From positions 558,001 to 622,000 of the forward strand of contig JAPWGK010000007.1 in NCBI GenBank assembly GCA_029641185.1: DNA of 64,000 nucleotides, written 5' to 3'. The position numbers and the translations under genes are program-made. The notes under the pieces were generated by a model. The model did not search any database and was not told where the DNA came from. It saw only the letters and a program-made list of their open reading frames with translations. This document shows, in pieces, positions 45,604-55,216 of this stretch. The DNA is from Pseudofabraea citricarpa. Its lineage: Eukaryota > Ascomycota > Leotiomycetes > Helotiales > Dermateaceae. How positions within the stretch are numbered: the stretch's first letter is position 1; every line of letters starts with the position of its first letter.

Positions 45604-46551
45604 ATGATTCACGTTTTCTCTCCACCATGCAACATAAAACAAGCCCCAAACCCATCATATCTTCTCACTCAACCTCAACTCACAGAACCTAAGCAACCAA
45701 CTTACCTATTCCCAAAAAAGCGATTCACAAACATTCTAAAGCAATCATTTCAGATGGAGAATCCAGTAATGGCCTACAGACCCGACATGAACTTCAACTA
45801 CGCAGAAGGAGCAGCGATGGGCGAATTCCCAAATAAACAACAGGAGTCATCATCATCGGTCTCGTCATCCGCATCCACCTTCACCGATCACCAGCAGCAA
45901 CATCAACAGCTCCACCAACGCAAAACGCCGCACCTCCCTCGCGGCGTCCTCAAGCCGTCCGGCGCCCAGTCTAAAGAATGGCTCTCGGAAGTGCAGCAGA
46001 AAATCAACTACGAGTTCCACGTGGCGGAGTTGTTGGAAGAAGCGCTCGAGAGTCCTGGATCGGGCATTACGTGTGTGGGCGAGGGTGAGAGGCATCGGCA
46101 TTTCCTCGATGGGAACCGCGGATTAGCTGCCGTGGGACAGTCGGTTATGAAGATGACATTGAGGGATGCATGTTACATGTTGCAGGTTCCGGAAGGTACG
46201 TCAAGACTTCGAGCACGAAGGATGGGGGCGGATGTATTTCTGTCTAGGATGCTGATATTATGGGTCATAGGCGAAGCCACGAAGAGAGTCGAGACGTTGA
46301 TCTCGCTCAGGACTCTTGAGAAAATTGGCAAGCAGACCAAGATTGAGAGTTTCGTGAGGCCAATGATGCCGTTGCGGAAAAAGAATCTCTGGACTTTGCT
46401 GAAAGATGATGTGCAGAGGGAAGATCCGTCGAGGACTATTGCAAGAGCTCTGAAGGCTATCATTGGAGCTGTGTATTATGATGGAGGACTCGAGGCGGCT
46501 AGGAAGGTTATGGTTGATCTGGGTTTGGAAATTAAGGCTATCGCTGTCTGA
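45604..46551 (+). CDS. RNase III-fold protein lacking catalytic residues
   Basis: Single exon, 315 aa from the ATG at 45604, or 265 aa from an internal ATG at 45754 (MENPVMAYRP), which may be the true start. After a Ser/Gln/His-rich disordered segment, residues about 120-315 follow an RNase III domain pattern. HFLDGNRGLAAVGQSVM sits where active enzymes have NERLEFLGDAVL. ARALKAIIGAVYYDGGLEAA sits where they have D-x2-E-A-x2-GA-x-Y-x-DGG. The acidic catalytic positions are replaced (E to A, D to Q, D to A, E to K), so cleavage activity is unlikely. No double-stranded RNA-binding domain is seen. The fold is inferred from pattern alone; a structural role like that of the mitoribosomal RNase III-like proteins is one option. 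Confidence 0.72.
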   Translation: MIHVFSPPCNIKQAPNPSYLLTQPQLTEPKQPTYLFPKKRFTNILKQSFQMENPVMAYRPDMNFNYAEGAAMGEFPNKQQESSSSVSSSASTFTDHQQQHQQLHQRKTPHLPRGVLKPSGAQSKEWLSEVQQKINYEFHVAELLEEALESPGSGITCVGEGERHRHFLDGNRGLAAVGQSVMKMTLRDACYMLQVPEGTSRLRARRMGADVFLSRMLILWVIGEATKRVETLISLRTLEKIGKQTKIESFVRPMMPLRKKNLWTLLKDDVQREDPSRTIARALKAIIGAVYYDGGLEAARKVMVDLGLEIKAIAV

Positions 46552-46744
46552 GCGAAACCTAGAGCGTGATTAAGCGACGTCTTTGAATTCGGGAGTTTTT
46601 AACAAAAGAGCTAAGCTCGTTGATATTAAAAGCATATTAAAAAACATTATCACCGATTTGAACTCTGCTATTACAGTACCTTGTGTCACTTCAAAGCACT
46701 ACTTTCAGCGTGGAATCTCTTTGAAAAAGGCCGTTCTGCTCTTC

Positions 46745-48100
46745 CTAGGCTTCTCCAATATTCGTCCAGCATCGCTTCACAACCTCCGGACGAATTGTCA
46801 TGTCACTTCCCTTCCTGCCAAAAACACTCAAGCACTTCACCCCATCGACCACGTTACAAACAACCACACACTTTCTCGCCGTTTTGGCGATGTCTCGAAC
46901 CTCCTTGATTATACGAATCATGTTCTTTAAATGCTCCTGACTACTCGCCTCCCACTTCTGGAGTTCCTCGCTCATATCCTTCATCTCCAGCTTCTCTGTC
47001 ACAAGCCCCTCCTTGTGATAGCCCACACACAGGTATTTTGTTTGAGCAAACCACAACTGAGGAAGCGCCTTGCTGATGTTGAACTTGCGTGTCGAGCAGG
47101 ATTTGATCTCGGCAATCAGATCTGGGTTGATATCATGGCCGCGAGAGACAACGTGAACGAGCTTGTATGGCGGTCTAAGGACTGGTCTCGAAGGCTTTGG
47201 CGCGTGAGGATCTGAGGAAGGGATTGCCACGGGCTCTTCACTTTCGGTGTTCCCATTCGCATTCAAGTAAGCGTCGGCCTCAAATCTAACCAGACACTCC
47301 AACCCCCCAAGCTCATACCTGGCAATTCGTTCATGATGCATAGTGTCAAGTCCGGATTCTCTAGTCGTAACACAGTCCTCAAAAGCATGGCCAAAACCTG
47401 AATCTTGATGTCCATTTATCATCATGAGCCGAAATTCCTCCCATTGGCTGAAGAACATCGTGTTGTTTATCATGTCCACATCAACACGCCATTTCCCAGG
47501 ACCCTTGGAAGCAAATGAAAGAAAATTGCGAAGACTGTTGCGGTCGCTCACCACTTGTATGTCAGACATGTCAAAATCAGGGTATTGGTGGAGGAGCGTC
47601 TGGAAGAGGGGATCGACAGCTGCTGCTGGAGATCGGGGCTTGGAGCGCGTAAGATTGTCTCTTTGGAGTTGGATAGGAAGGACGGGCGGTGTGAATTTTG
47701 GAGGGAGGCCCAGGATTTGGTTAGCTCAAACTCCCTTTCCTCTTAATTAAAGGTAAAATACCTGGGACGTATATCGTTGGATGCTCGATATCTTTCCAAC
47801 TGTACGAAGCAATTGATTCGAATTTCTTGATCGTAACTGCTTTGGGAGCTTCCTCTTGGACCTCAGAAGACTCAACGTAGATCTTTCTGATAAGGTTATC
47901 GACTCCTTTCAGCATTCGATCATCTCTTGATGGTCTCTGTCGCCCCTTGGTATTTCTGCCTGGCCCACCTATCCTTGAGGTATCTGGGCTTTGCTGCATA
48001 TTGGCTCTGCCTGGTCTGAGGCTCAAGATCGTTTCTAGATCGGATTATTAACTGCAAGCCAGGAGCTAAAGTCATAAAGCTAACCGTTGAGAGACGCCAT
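46745..48100 (-). CDS. Fungal family often named geranylgeranyl pyrophosphate synthetase
   Basis: Exons 48100-48085, 48034-47762 and 47724-46745 give 422 aa. They carry the landmarks of a fungal family commonly labelled geranylgeranyl pyrophosphate synthetase: ASYSW...PTIYVPG, then LPPKFTPP, PLFQTLLHQYPDFDMSDIQVVSDRNSLRNFL, YELGGLECLVRFEADAYL and HVVSRGHDINPDLIAEIKS. No DDxxD prenyltransferase motif is present, so that label is probably wrong; YELGGL...DAYL and AEIKS look more like a nuclease-type or decapping-type fold, unproven. The start at 48100 has a good context; the frame stays open to an ATG at 48403. The second intron is problematic: the expected acceptor before LPPKF is GG, and the only AG gives a 37-nt intron. 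See findings. Confidence 0.6.
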
Positions 48101-51100
48101 TTCAGCAGTGTCGTGTTCTCTCCTCTGGGAAAATAGACTTTCAAGATCAATATATGATGCTAGAGACACAGATTGCTGGGCTTGCTTGAGTTGGGCTGAA
48201 ACGAGGCGCTCAACTACGTGGGCTGGTCTTGTTGGAGCAAACGATAGGAGGGGTGCTTTGGTTTTCCAACAGCCGCCCAGGTGCATATGGTACATATGGG
48301 TAGTGAAGCTGGTTATGCAAGCGACTGTAGCAAGTAATGGTCGATGATGCTCGGTTCGAAGGAATACTCTTTGGTATGCATCACGTGATGTGATATCACT
48401 CATCTAATATATGAGATACTGCGAATGATATTCTTTACTTCAAGTGCCATGCAGATAAAATAGGTTTAACTTGTAGTTTGATTTAACATATGACAGCATA
48501 CAATAGGATCTCTGATTGTTGTTGTTGTTGAGGGTCACGTGAATATATTGTGAACCCGACCAGGCTCTCTCCGCATCAAGATAGAGTGTCCAAGACTCCA
48601 CGTTTTCCTCCCAAATCCCCACGAGGCAAGATCTCATCAGATCTCGAACTCAATCAAACATTCACAACACACCGCTCCGACCCGAAAGGCAAAGCCCAAT
48701 GCTCCCCGAAGAGAAATCCACACGAGTCCGGTCCCACGGGTCTGGGGCTTTGAGAAAAGGTCGCATCGCCATCCAAGCACCCAAAGCACCGGCGGGGCAC
48801 GAACCGTGGCCCAGCTCAGCCAGGCATGATTCGCTGTAGGGACAAACTCTCCAGAGCTTCAGGCCGTACCGTCGGGATGCGAAATGCAACAAAACCTCAG
48901 ACTGTGCTGGTGTGATTGGAGAAAGCCGACTGACGTGGCAAGCGTTCGTGCTTTCGTGGTGGTCGCCCAGCGAGAAGCTCGGGTTTTGGGAGGCCTCCCA
49001 ATGTGAGACGTGCAACAAAACTTTGGCGGACCTGTCGTGATTGGTGCCAGATCTGCCGAGCTCTGTTTGGGGATTAGCGCTGGCTGGCTAGGGCGTCGAC
49101 CGTCGTTTGTCGCTGAGCCTCATTGGGTCACGTTTTCTACTTCTTCTGGGGAATACGAGTAACACTCGTGATAGGGAATGGGTAGAGTCAGAGTAACACA
49201 TAACTTAAGAAATAGACTCGCACTACTAATAGACATCTCTATGAATTTCAAAAGCAACTTAAAACACAAAAATACTAATGGAAATTTCAAGTGAGTCGCT
49301 TATATTAACCAACAGCCAAGGTCACCTTCGACTCCCAACTGATAGAACTTTACTGTTGGTACGAGCGGGGAAGGTTCTTTTGGTCAGATGAACTTGGAAT
49401 TTCTCTTCTTCTAGATAACTCAAGTTTCTCATCTGCAAAATCCATCTAAGAAAGATAAAGACATTCACATCTCTCTGCACCTTTAACTTCCAACTTCCAG
49501 CCGCATAAACATCCAACCCTCACAAGACCAAAACAGAAAGGCTAAACAGAAAAACCCCACAGTCTCTACCTTTCACAAAAACTTCCACCAGGTACTGCTT
49601 ACCCCACACGCTCACGTGAGACAGCAGAAAAGTCCTCATCTCGCTACCCCTTAATAAGGCTCCGCAGCCGAAACCCAAAGGGCTGCAGACTGCAACCAGG
49701 AGTGGCCGGTCATGAAGGGAGGAAGGAAATCTCCGAGATGCGAGCTAATTTACCAGATTCACGAGTCTCGATGTGCAACAAGAAGCAGAGAGACTGTTAG
49801 CTTGGTAGCTTATTAGGGCTGAGGGCTGGGATGGCTTGTGCTTATGACGTTTTGTGTGGGTTTTTGGGTTTCCTTGGATTATTGTGGGTGTCAGTCACTA
49901 CCTAGGTACCTAGTACCTACTGACAGTTGAGAACATCTTCTTGTTTGGTAGCCATCGTTTTCTTTCTTTCGTTGTCAGGCCGTCCGTCCCCTCTCCTTCT
50001 GCTTACCTAAATCATACAATCAAATCAGACCTTTTTCTGTCACGTCTCAAATCTCCTCTCTCAAATTCCCTCTCCCGACCTCCAGCGCCACAAAGCTTGC
50101 TTACTCATATCATGTATCTAGATATCAACGGGGAAACAACCAAAAAGGCCATCAATCTCACAAGAAGAAGAACAGAATCTACATGAAACTTAACGAGGGA
50201 AACAAATGCCTAATTTCTCATTTGCCTCTTTCTCTCGAGAAGACCGAGACTCTCCCCTCCCTCTAGTCACGAAGAAGAAGAAGAATCAGAAATCAGATGC
50301 TTGAAAGAGAAAAAGAAAAGAGCGTCTCCTTTTCCAACAATAACCTTTCCTTTTCCCGCGCCCCTCAGATCCAAACATCAAAAACCCAAACGAGGAAACC
50401 AACACTCCTCCTCTCGCTCCCTCGCTAAAAAAAAAAAGAACCCCAAAAATCCACACCTACCATGCATAAATCGTCCGCATGAAAGGACACCCAAACGAAG
50501 GCCCAAGACCGTAGATGCCGAATCCATTCTTAGGGTCGTGGGTGGTAGGAGATGCAAGAGGATTCGCGGGCGATATTATTACATCAGTGAAGGAAGGGAT
50601 CGATCAAGTGCTCTACATGAATTCATACAGCCGGCCGGGTACATTTAACCCAAGTACAAGAAACAGCACCGCGTGAAGAACAGAGCGAATATACTTTACT
50701 ACTATACTCTGTCACACTAATCGCGAGAGCAATCACAATCGCAAGAGAGCAAAAGATGGAGAGAAGAAGAAAAATAAAAATAAAACGGGATGGAAAATAA
50801 AAGCGTTTTCTTTCAACCTTGGAAATCTCTGGAGTTCCCGACTTCTTGAATTCTCCTCCACCCGAAAAAGAAAAGAAGAAGAACAAAGAATCAAAAACAC
50901 AACCATTCGCTGCCAGCTTCTAATAATCTAACTTCACCTAGCCTCACCTAGCCCAGCCCTAGCCACTGCTCAGAACCCACACACCCACCTACCTACCTAC
51001 CTACCTAACAGGCGCAAAAAAAGACAGTGGTGGTATCTCATCTCGAAAGACGAACAAGAAAGAAGAAAAGAAAAAGAGGCAAAGAGAGAAAATTGAATCT

Positions 51101-51215
51101 CATTTCTCTATCGTAAAATCCCCAAATCAAGTCGGATCGACTCGGGAGAACAAGTAAAAAACAGACGCTGGACATAAACACATTATGAGCCTCCACCCCT
51201 GCCCTTCCTCCTTAA
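48101..51215. other. Long intergenic region, no supported gene
   Basis: This is 3.1 kb between the stop at 51216 and the start at 48100. From about 50,000 to 51,200 the sequence is rich in pyrimidine and purine tracts and simple repeats, including (CCTA)n at 50985-51007, suggesting long UTR sequence. A 115-codon frame at 50301-50648 (+) is low-complexity Lys/Pro. GC-rich sequence at 48,540-49,100 has frames without motifs. Confidence 0.5.
50985..51007. repeat. (CCTA)n microsatellite
   Basis: About five CCTA units lie some 210 bp beyond the stop codon of the DUF7514 gene. Confidence 0.85.
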
Positions 51216-53005
51216 CTACCGGTACACTTCAACGCCAGGCGGATATCTCCTCCCGTCGACGCCTCTCACGGGGCTGGTATAACGCTCTCTATCTCTATCT
51301 CTATCCCTGTCCCTATCCCTCCTACGCCGGCCGCTGTCTTCCCTCTTGGGCACGGCATCGTGACTACTACTCCTCCTAGCCTGGACCAACCTCGGTCTGG
51401 GGATTTCTCGATCCGTATCGCGATCGCGATCTTCTCGGGGTCGTGGAACCCTTCTGCGCTCCCTATCACTCCCACTACTCCTCTGATCCTCGCGCGAACT
51501 TCTCGGCCGTGGCTGGTCGTCTTCTTCGGACTCGGTATCGTCTTTCTTCCAGAACTCGCGGATCTCATTCAGATCTTTCCAGCGGACATTTGCGCCTCGT
51601 GAGTCGCTTCGGCGGATTCTTCTCCGTGGACTTCGCCCTTCCTTTGCTTCTTTACCGTTCGTCCTTTGCAAAAATTGGGGACTCAGTTTTCCTGATAGAT
51701 CGATCGGAATGCTCGGTGCCCAGCTCTTTCTTCTTTCTCCCGGCCTTCTCTCGTCGGAAGATGAAGCTTCTGGGCGGGAATTGGCCCTTTGATGGTGAGT
51801 AGACGGATGAGAGTAAGTCACCCTGATAGGTGGTTCGTCAGATTCACGCTGAGATAAGCGTGCGTGATGTGTTCCCTGTGAATGTCGGCGAGGAGGAACT
51901 TCTTTTTCTGAATCCGAGCTCTCAGAAGCAGTAGATATACTAGGAGCACGATATGGTCGAGGATGGCTATGAGGTCTGATATTAGATGGTGGGGGTATAG
52001 GTGGATAAACAGGTTGGACTGCAGGTGATGTCGTCGGAGAAGGGATTCCATTATCAGGCAAACTTCGTCTTCTGGGCCGAGATAGACGATCTACTTCTGG
52101 AGCCAGAAATTGATTAGCTCTGTGTGATGGCGACCGAGTGAGTTTTGGTCGGATCGGTGCATCAGGGTTTATGTGCTGCGAGGAGACATGTTTGAATTGT
52201 ATAGGTTGGCGCACAGGTTCAAAATACTCTGTGACCTCTGGCCTGGAACGTGGTGAGCGGCCAGGAGAATGGGAATGTGCAGGGCGCCGAGGCTGAACAT
52301 GTTTGAATCCTGCTTGTACCTTTGGGCGCGGGGGAAGATCAGGTCGAGAGGCTTCATCATCTCCTCTGGCTTCCAAGCGCAGCCTCTCAGCGCAACTGCT
52401 GTGCCATTTCTCTATCTCCGGATCTGGCTTGAGAGGGAAGGCTTCCTTCGGCAAGTCTACAGGAAATGGCTCTCCTGTATCGGGATTCTTGATCGCAAAG
52501 TTACGGACCGCATTCTGTATGAAGGGGACATGTTCTTCGGGCCCTAGCAGAATCTCTATTGATTGCCATCGCACAAAGCCTCGTATCGTCAGGGCAGGTA
52601 TAGAGGGGGGTTGAAAATCGTTGTTGTCCGGCTGCAGGGTATGTTGGCAGCCTATCGAGGCATAGATCCATGAGATGGACTGAGGAGGGACATCGACGAA
52701 GAGGGCTGTAACACAACAGTCAGCGGTTTGTTATCAAGCAAGGCAGAGCCGGGCGACATGCAATCATAGTTCCCGCCAACAGCCTTATAGAAGCTCGCAA
52801 GCTTAGCTGGGCTCAAAGATTTATCCTCCGCATTTCCTATCGAGCTTACCTACAAGCTGTGAGTATCCCTTCGCGGTTCATAATGGGCGCTGCTTACAAT
52901 GTGCAGCGCGATGCCCCTCAGTAGGGCATCGAGGACCTTTGTAGGCTTCTTATCCACCTCAAACAAATACCCATAGTACGCTTTTGGATCGACGCTTTGC
53001 GACAT
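51216..53005 (-). CDS. DUF7514-like protein with Arg/Asp-rich tail
   Basis: Three exons (53005-52898, 52849-52762, 52705-51216) give 561 aa. The N-terminal ~170 residues look like the fungal DUF7514 domain: AYYGYLFEVDKKPTKVLDALLRGIA, KLASFYKAVGGNYDSLFVDVPPQSISWIYASIGCQHTLQP and GFVRWQSIEILLGPEEHVPFIQ. Intron 2 has a GC donor (T|GCATGT) and a TTACAG acceptor, and no GT donor in that stretch gives the right frame. The rest is a disordered Pro/Ser/Arg-rich region with many SP/TP sites. It ends in RS/RD-type repeats (DRDRDRDRDRE) like those of RNA-processing proteins. Function is unknown; a nuclear or phase-separating role is inference. Confidence 0.85.
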
Positions 53006-53668
53006 GCTCACCAGTGGGGCTTCGAGGGAGATGGGTGCGGTCGATGTGGCATGTTCGAGATCGCGATGAAACGGCCTCTTATGGCTGACAATTTAGGATG
53101 AAGTGACGCAGGAGCTGGACAGTTATGGCGGTACATGATGGGGTGAGATTGTGAGTTGGCAACCTTGATCTTAGCGGATCCGAGCTCCAACCACCCACCC
53201 GCCTCATTATTGTCACAGGCGGTGAACGAAGCACAGCAACAACACTGGAAGGTCAAAGCCAACCATGTCACGAGCAAGCCAAGAGATCTGGGGAAGCCGT
53301 CTCAGCACTCAAGTAGTGACGCCACCAGCGATTCACATTTTGCTGATATGCAACAAAAGATGGAGACCAGGTGGCTATTGACTGACTTTGTGTCTTGGAA
53401 TTCTGGATCATAGATCTATCTATATTATGTCAAAGGCTGCTTCCGTGACCAAGATAGGTAATTACCTAGGTTATCACCAGTGGACTGCCATGAAAGATGA
53501 AGATAAAGATGAAAGCAGAAATTTATATTATGTATTGCATATATTCATAAGGGGTATCATAACTCTCCCTTTCCAACAAGTTGACATGGACAAACGAATC
53601 CCAATCCCAGGCATTATCAAACCAGAACGCCACGCTCTCAAAAGGACAGTCGCTAATGTAATCACTTT
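53006..53668. other. Intergenic region, no supported gene
   Basis: This lies between the DUF7514 start and the arrestin stop. The frames at 53156-53723 have no motif, and some overlap the arrestin 3' end antisense. Confidence 0.6.
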
Positions 53669-55216
53669 TCAACTTCTGGAAGCAACCGTTCTCTGGCGAA
53701 GCAACTCAGAAAAATCCTCATAGCTGGGAGGTAATTCAGGGCCAGGTGTCAAGACGCTGTGGCCAATGTGTTCCTCGCTGGGCACTTCGATCACTCTTGG
53801 TCTCAAGAACTCGTCAGCTTGAGCCAGTTCCATAGCTGCTTCAGAAGGCGTTAACGCAGCTGGTGCATCCTTCTCTCCTAACGCTGCTACCTGCACAGGT
53901 AGTCGCAAAGCAAGTTGTGAGGCTGGCATTCCCGTTCCTGGAGTGTGGACCACAAGAGCGAATTCGAGAGAGTACACACGAGATGCGATGCACGTGTGGA
54001 AGGTGGGAAGCCACTCCTTGGACATAGGAATGCTAAGGGGGACTATGATGGTGGCAGTATAGTACACATCTGCCTGGTTCTTTGGCGAGGCTAAAGCGCT
54101 ATCAGACCATTCTGAAGAGCTCGAAGACGAATCAGACCCCCGTCGCTGATAAGGGTGCTTTGGCTCATGTCTCTTCCAGGAGACGTTCTCAACACATCTG
54201 GACGAAAGGGGGACCCTCGTATTGAACATTCCCCGGGTCGCCTGATAATCAGTGCTCATCATAGTGCGAGAAGCGATGGTTCGGACGGGTTTAACAGAGA
54301 AAAAGCTCGAGACCTTGAGCTTGGAAGTCAACCCACCCAGACGAGGTGGTTGAGACGAGACATCATGGGGATCAAATCGAAGGTCAACTGTAGCCACTGT
54401 GGTCGCGGTGGCATCTGTGGAAGATGACGATGGCAAAATGAAAGGAGCAGTTTGGGCAGCCGACATGGTGATCTTCCCCAGCTTGCCAGAGAACATTCCC
54501 TTCTTTAGCGACTTCGTCTTCGACATGGTATATTCATGGTCATCGAGAGAAACGCTCAGGGGTGGTGCCTCAGAACTTGCAGGAATGACATGAAGCTTCT
54601 TCAGGGACTCGGAAATAACAACCTTCTTTCCATCCGTCTCCTTCAACCTAATGACCTGGACTCTAATTGCGTAGGTGATCTTCATCATTTGTGGTGACAT
54701 GTCATCCTTGCCCGAGACCTCGAAATCGCCGAGGCTGGGTGGGAGTTGCAAATGGGCGTGTTGCACATGGTCCTCGTCGCGTTCGTGGGAGCATGATGTA
54801 GGGAGCAATTGGTTGGGGACAACAAAGTTGAAGGGATAGGTGTATGTTCGTCCAGCCTCGGCGATTCTTGGCTGGGGATATTCAGATTCCCGAATGGGCA
54901 TGACCAACCTCAAGAAATTGTGCGAGGCTGTGGTTCTCGACTTGGCGCTCGCTGGAGAAACGCTGTCGACGTATGTTTTGGTGAGGCCCTCAAAATGGAT
55001 CTGGATCTCGTCGAAGCGAGTAGTGTGGGGAGCGGTGATCTCCACGCGGCCATTGATCGCATCGTAGGTGCTGTAGACCTTGCGATCCTCGTGGTTGTCG
55101 ATAATAATCTCCATGCCCGGCTTCCTGAGCTGACCGAACCGTTTGGCGTAGGAGGCCATGGTTTGGGAGCTTTGGATGGATGGGGCAGACATGGCGAAGG
55201 ATGTGCGACCGTCCAT
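53669..55216 (-). CDS. Alpha-arrestin-like trafficking adaptor
   Basis: Single exon, 515 aa from the first ATG at 55216. The N-terminal arrestin fold is recognisable: MEIIIDNHEDRKVYSTYDAINGRVEI, DEIQIHFEGLTKTYVD, then TYTYPFNFVVPNQLLPTSC and YAIRVQVIRL. The C-terminal arrestin part continues through VYYTATIIVPLSIPMSKEWLPTFHTCIASRVYSLEF. A Ser-rich loop (RRGSDSSSSSSEWSDS) is inserted between them. Near the C-terminus ELPPSYEDF (about 494-502) is a PPxY motif that recruits Nedd4/Rsp5-type HECT ubiquitin ligases. Such adaptors direct ubiquitination and endocytosis of plasma-membrane permeases; a permease like the one at 9127-11154 is the class of client, not a shown partner. Confidence 0.9.
   Translation of the reverse strand: MDGRTSFAMSAPSIQSSQTMASYAKRFGQLRKPGMEIIIDNHEDRKVYSTYDAINGRVEITAPHTTRFDEIQIHFEGLTKTYVDSVSPASAKSRTTASHNFLRLVMPIRESEYPQPRIAEAGRTYTYPFNFVVPNQLLPTSCSHERDEDHVQHAHLQLPPSLGDFEVSGKDDMSPQMMKITYAIRVQVIRLKETDGKKVVISESLKKLHVIPASSEAPPLSVSLDDHEYTMSKTKSLKKGMFSGKLGKITMSAAQTAPFILPSSSSTDATATTVATVDLRFDPHDVSSQPPRLGGLTSKLKVSSFFSVKPVRTIASRTMMSTDYQATRGMFNTRVPLSSRCVENVSWKRHEPKHPYQRRGSDSSSSSSEWSDSALASPKNQADVYYTATIIVPLSIPMSKEWLPTFHTCIASRVYSLEFALVVHTPGTGMPASQLALRLPVQVAALGEKDAPAALTPSEAAMELAQADEFLRPRVIEVPSEEHIGHSVLTPGPELPPSYEDFSELLRQRTVASRS

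Noticed and set aside
48101..48403. N-terminal extension of the GGPPS-labelled gene to the ATG at 48403
   Set aside because: Weak start context (T at -3) and composition unlike a conserved domain; the ATG at 48100 has a better context. Not fully excluded.
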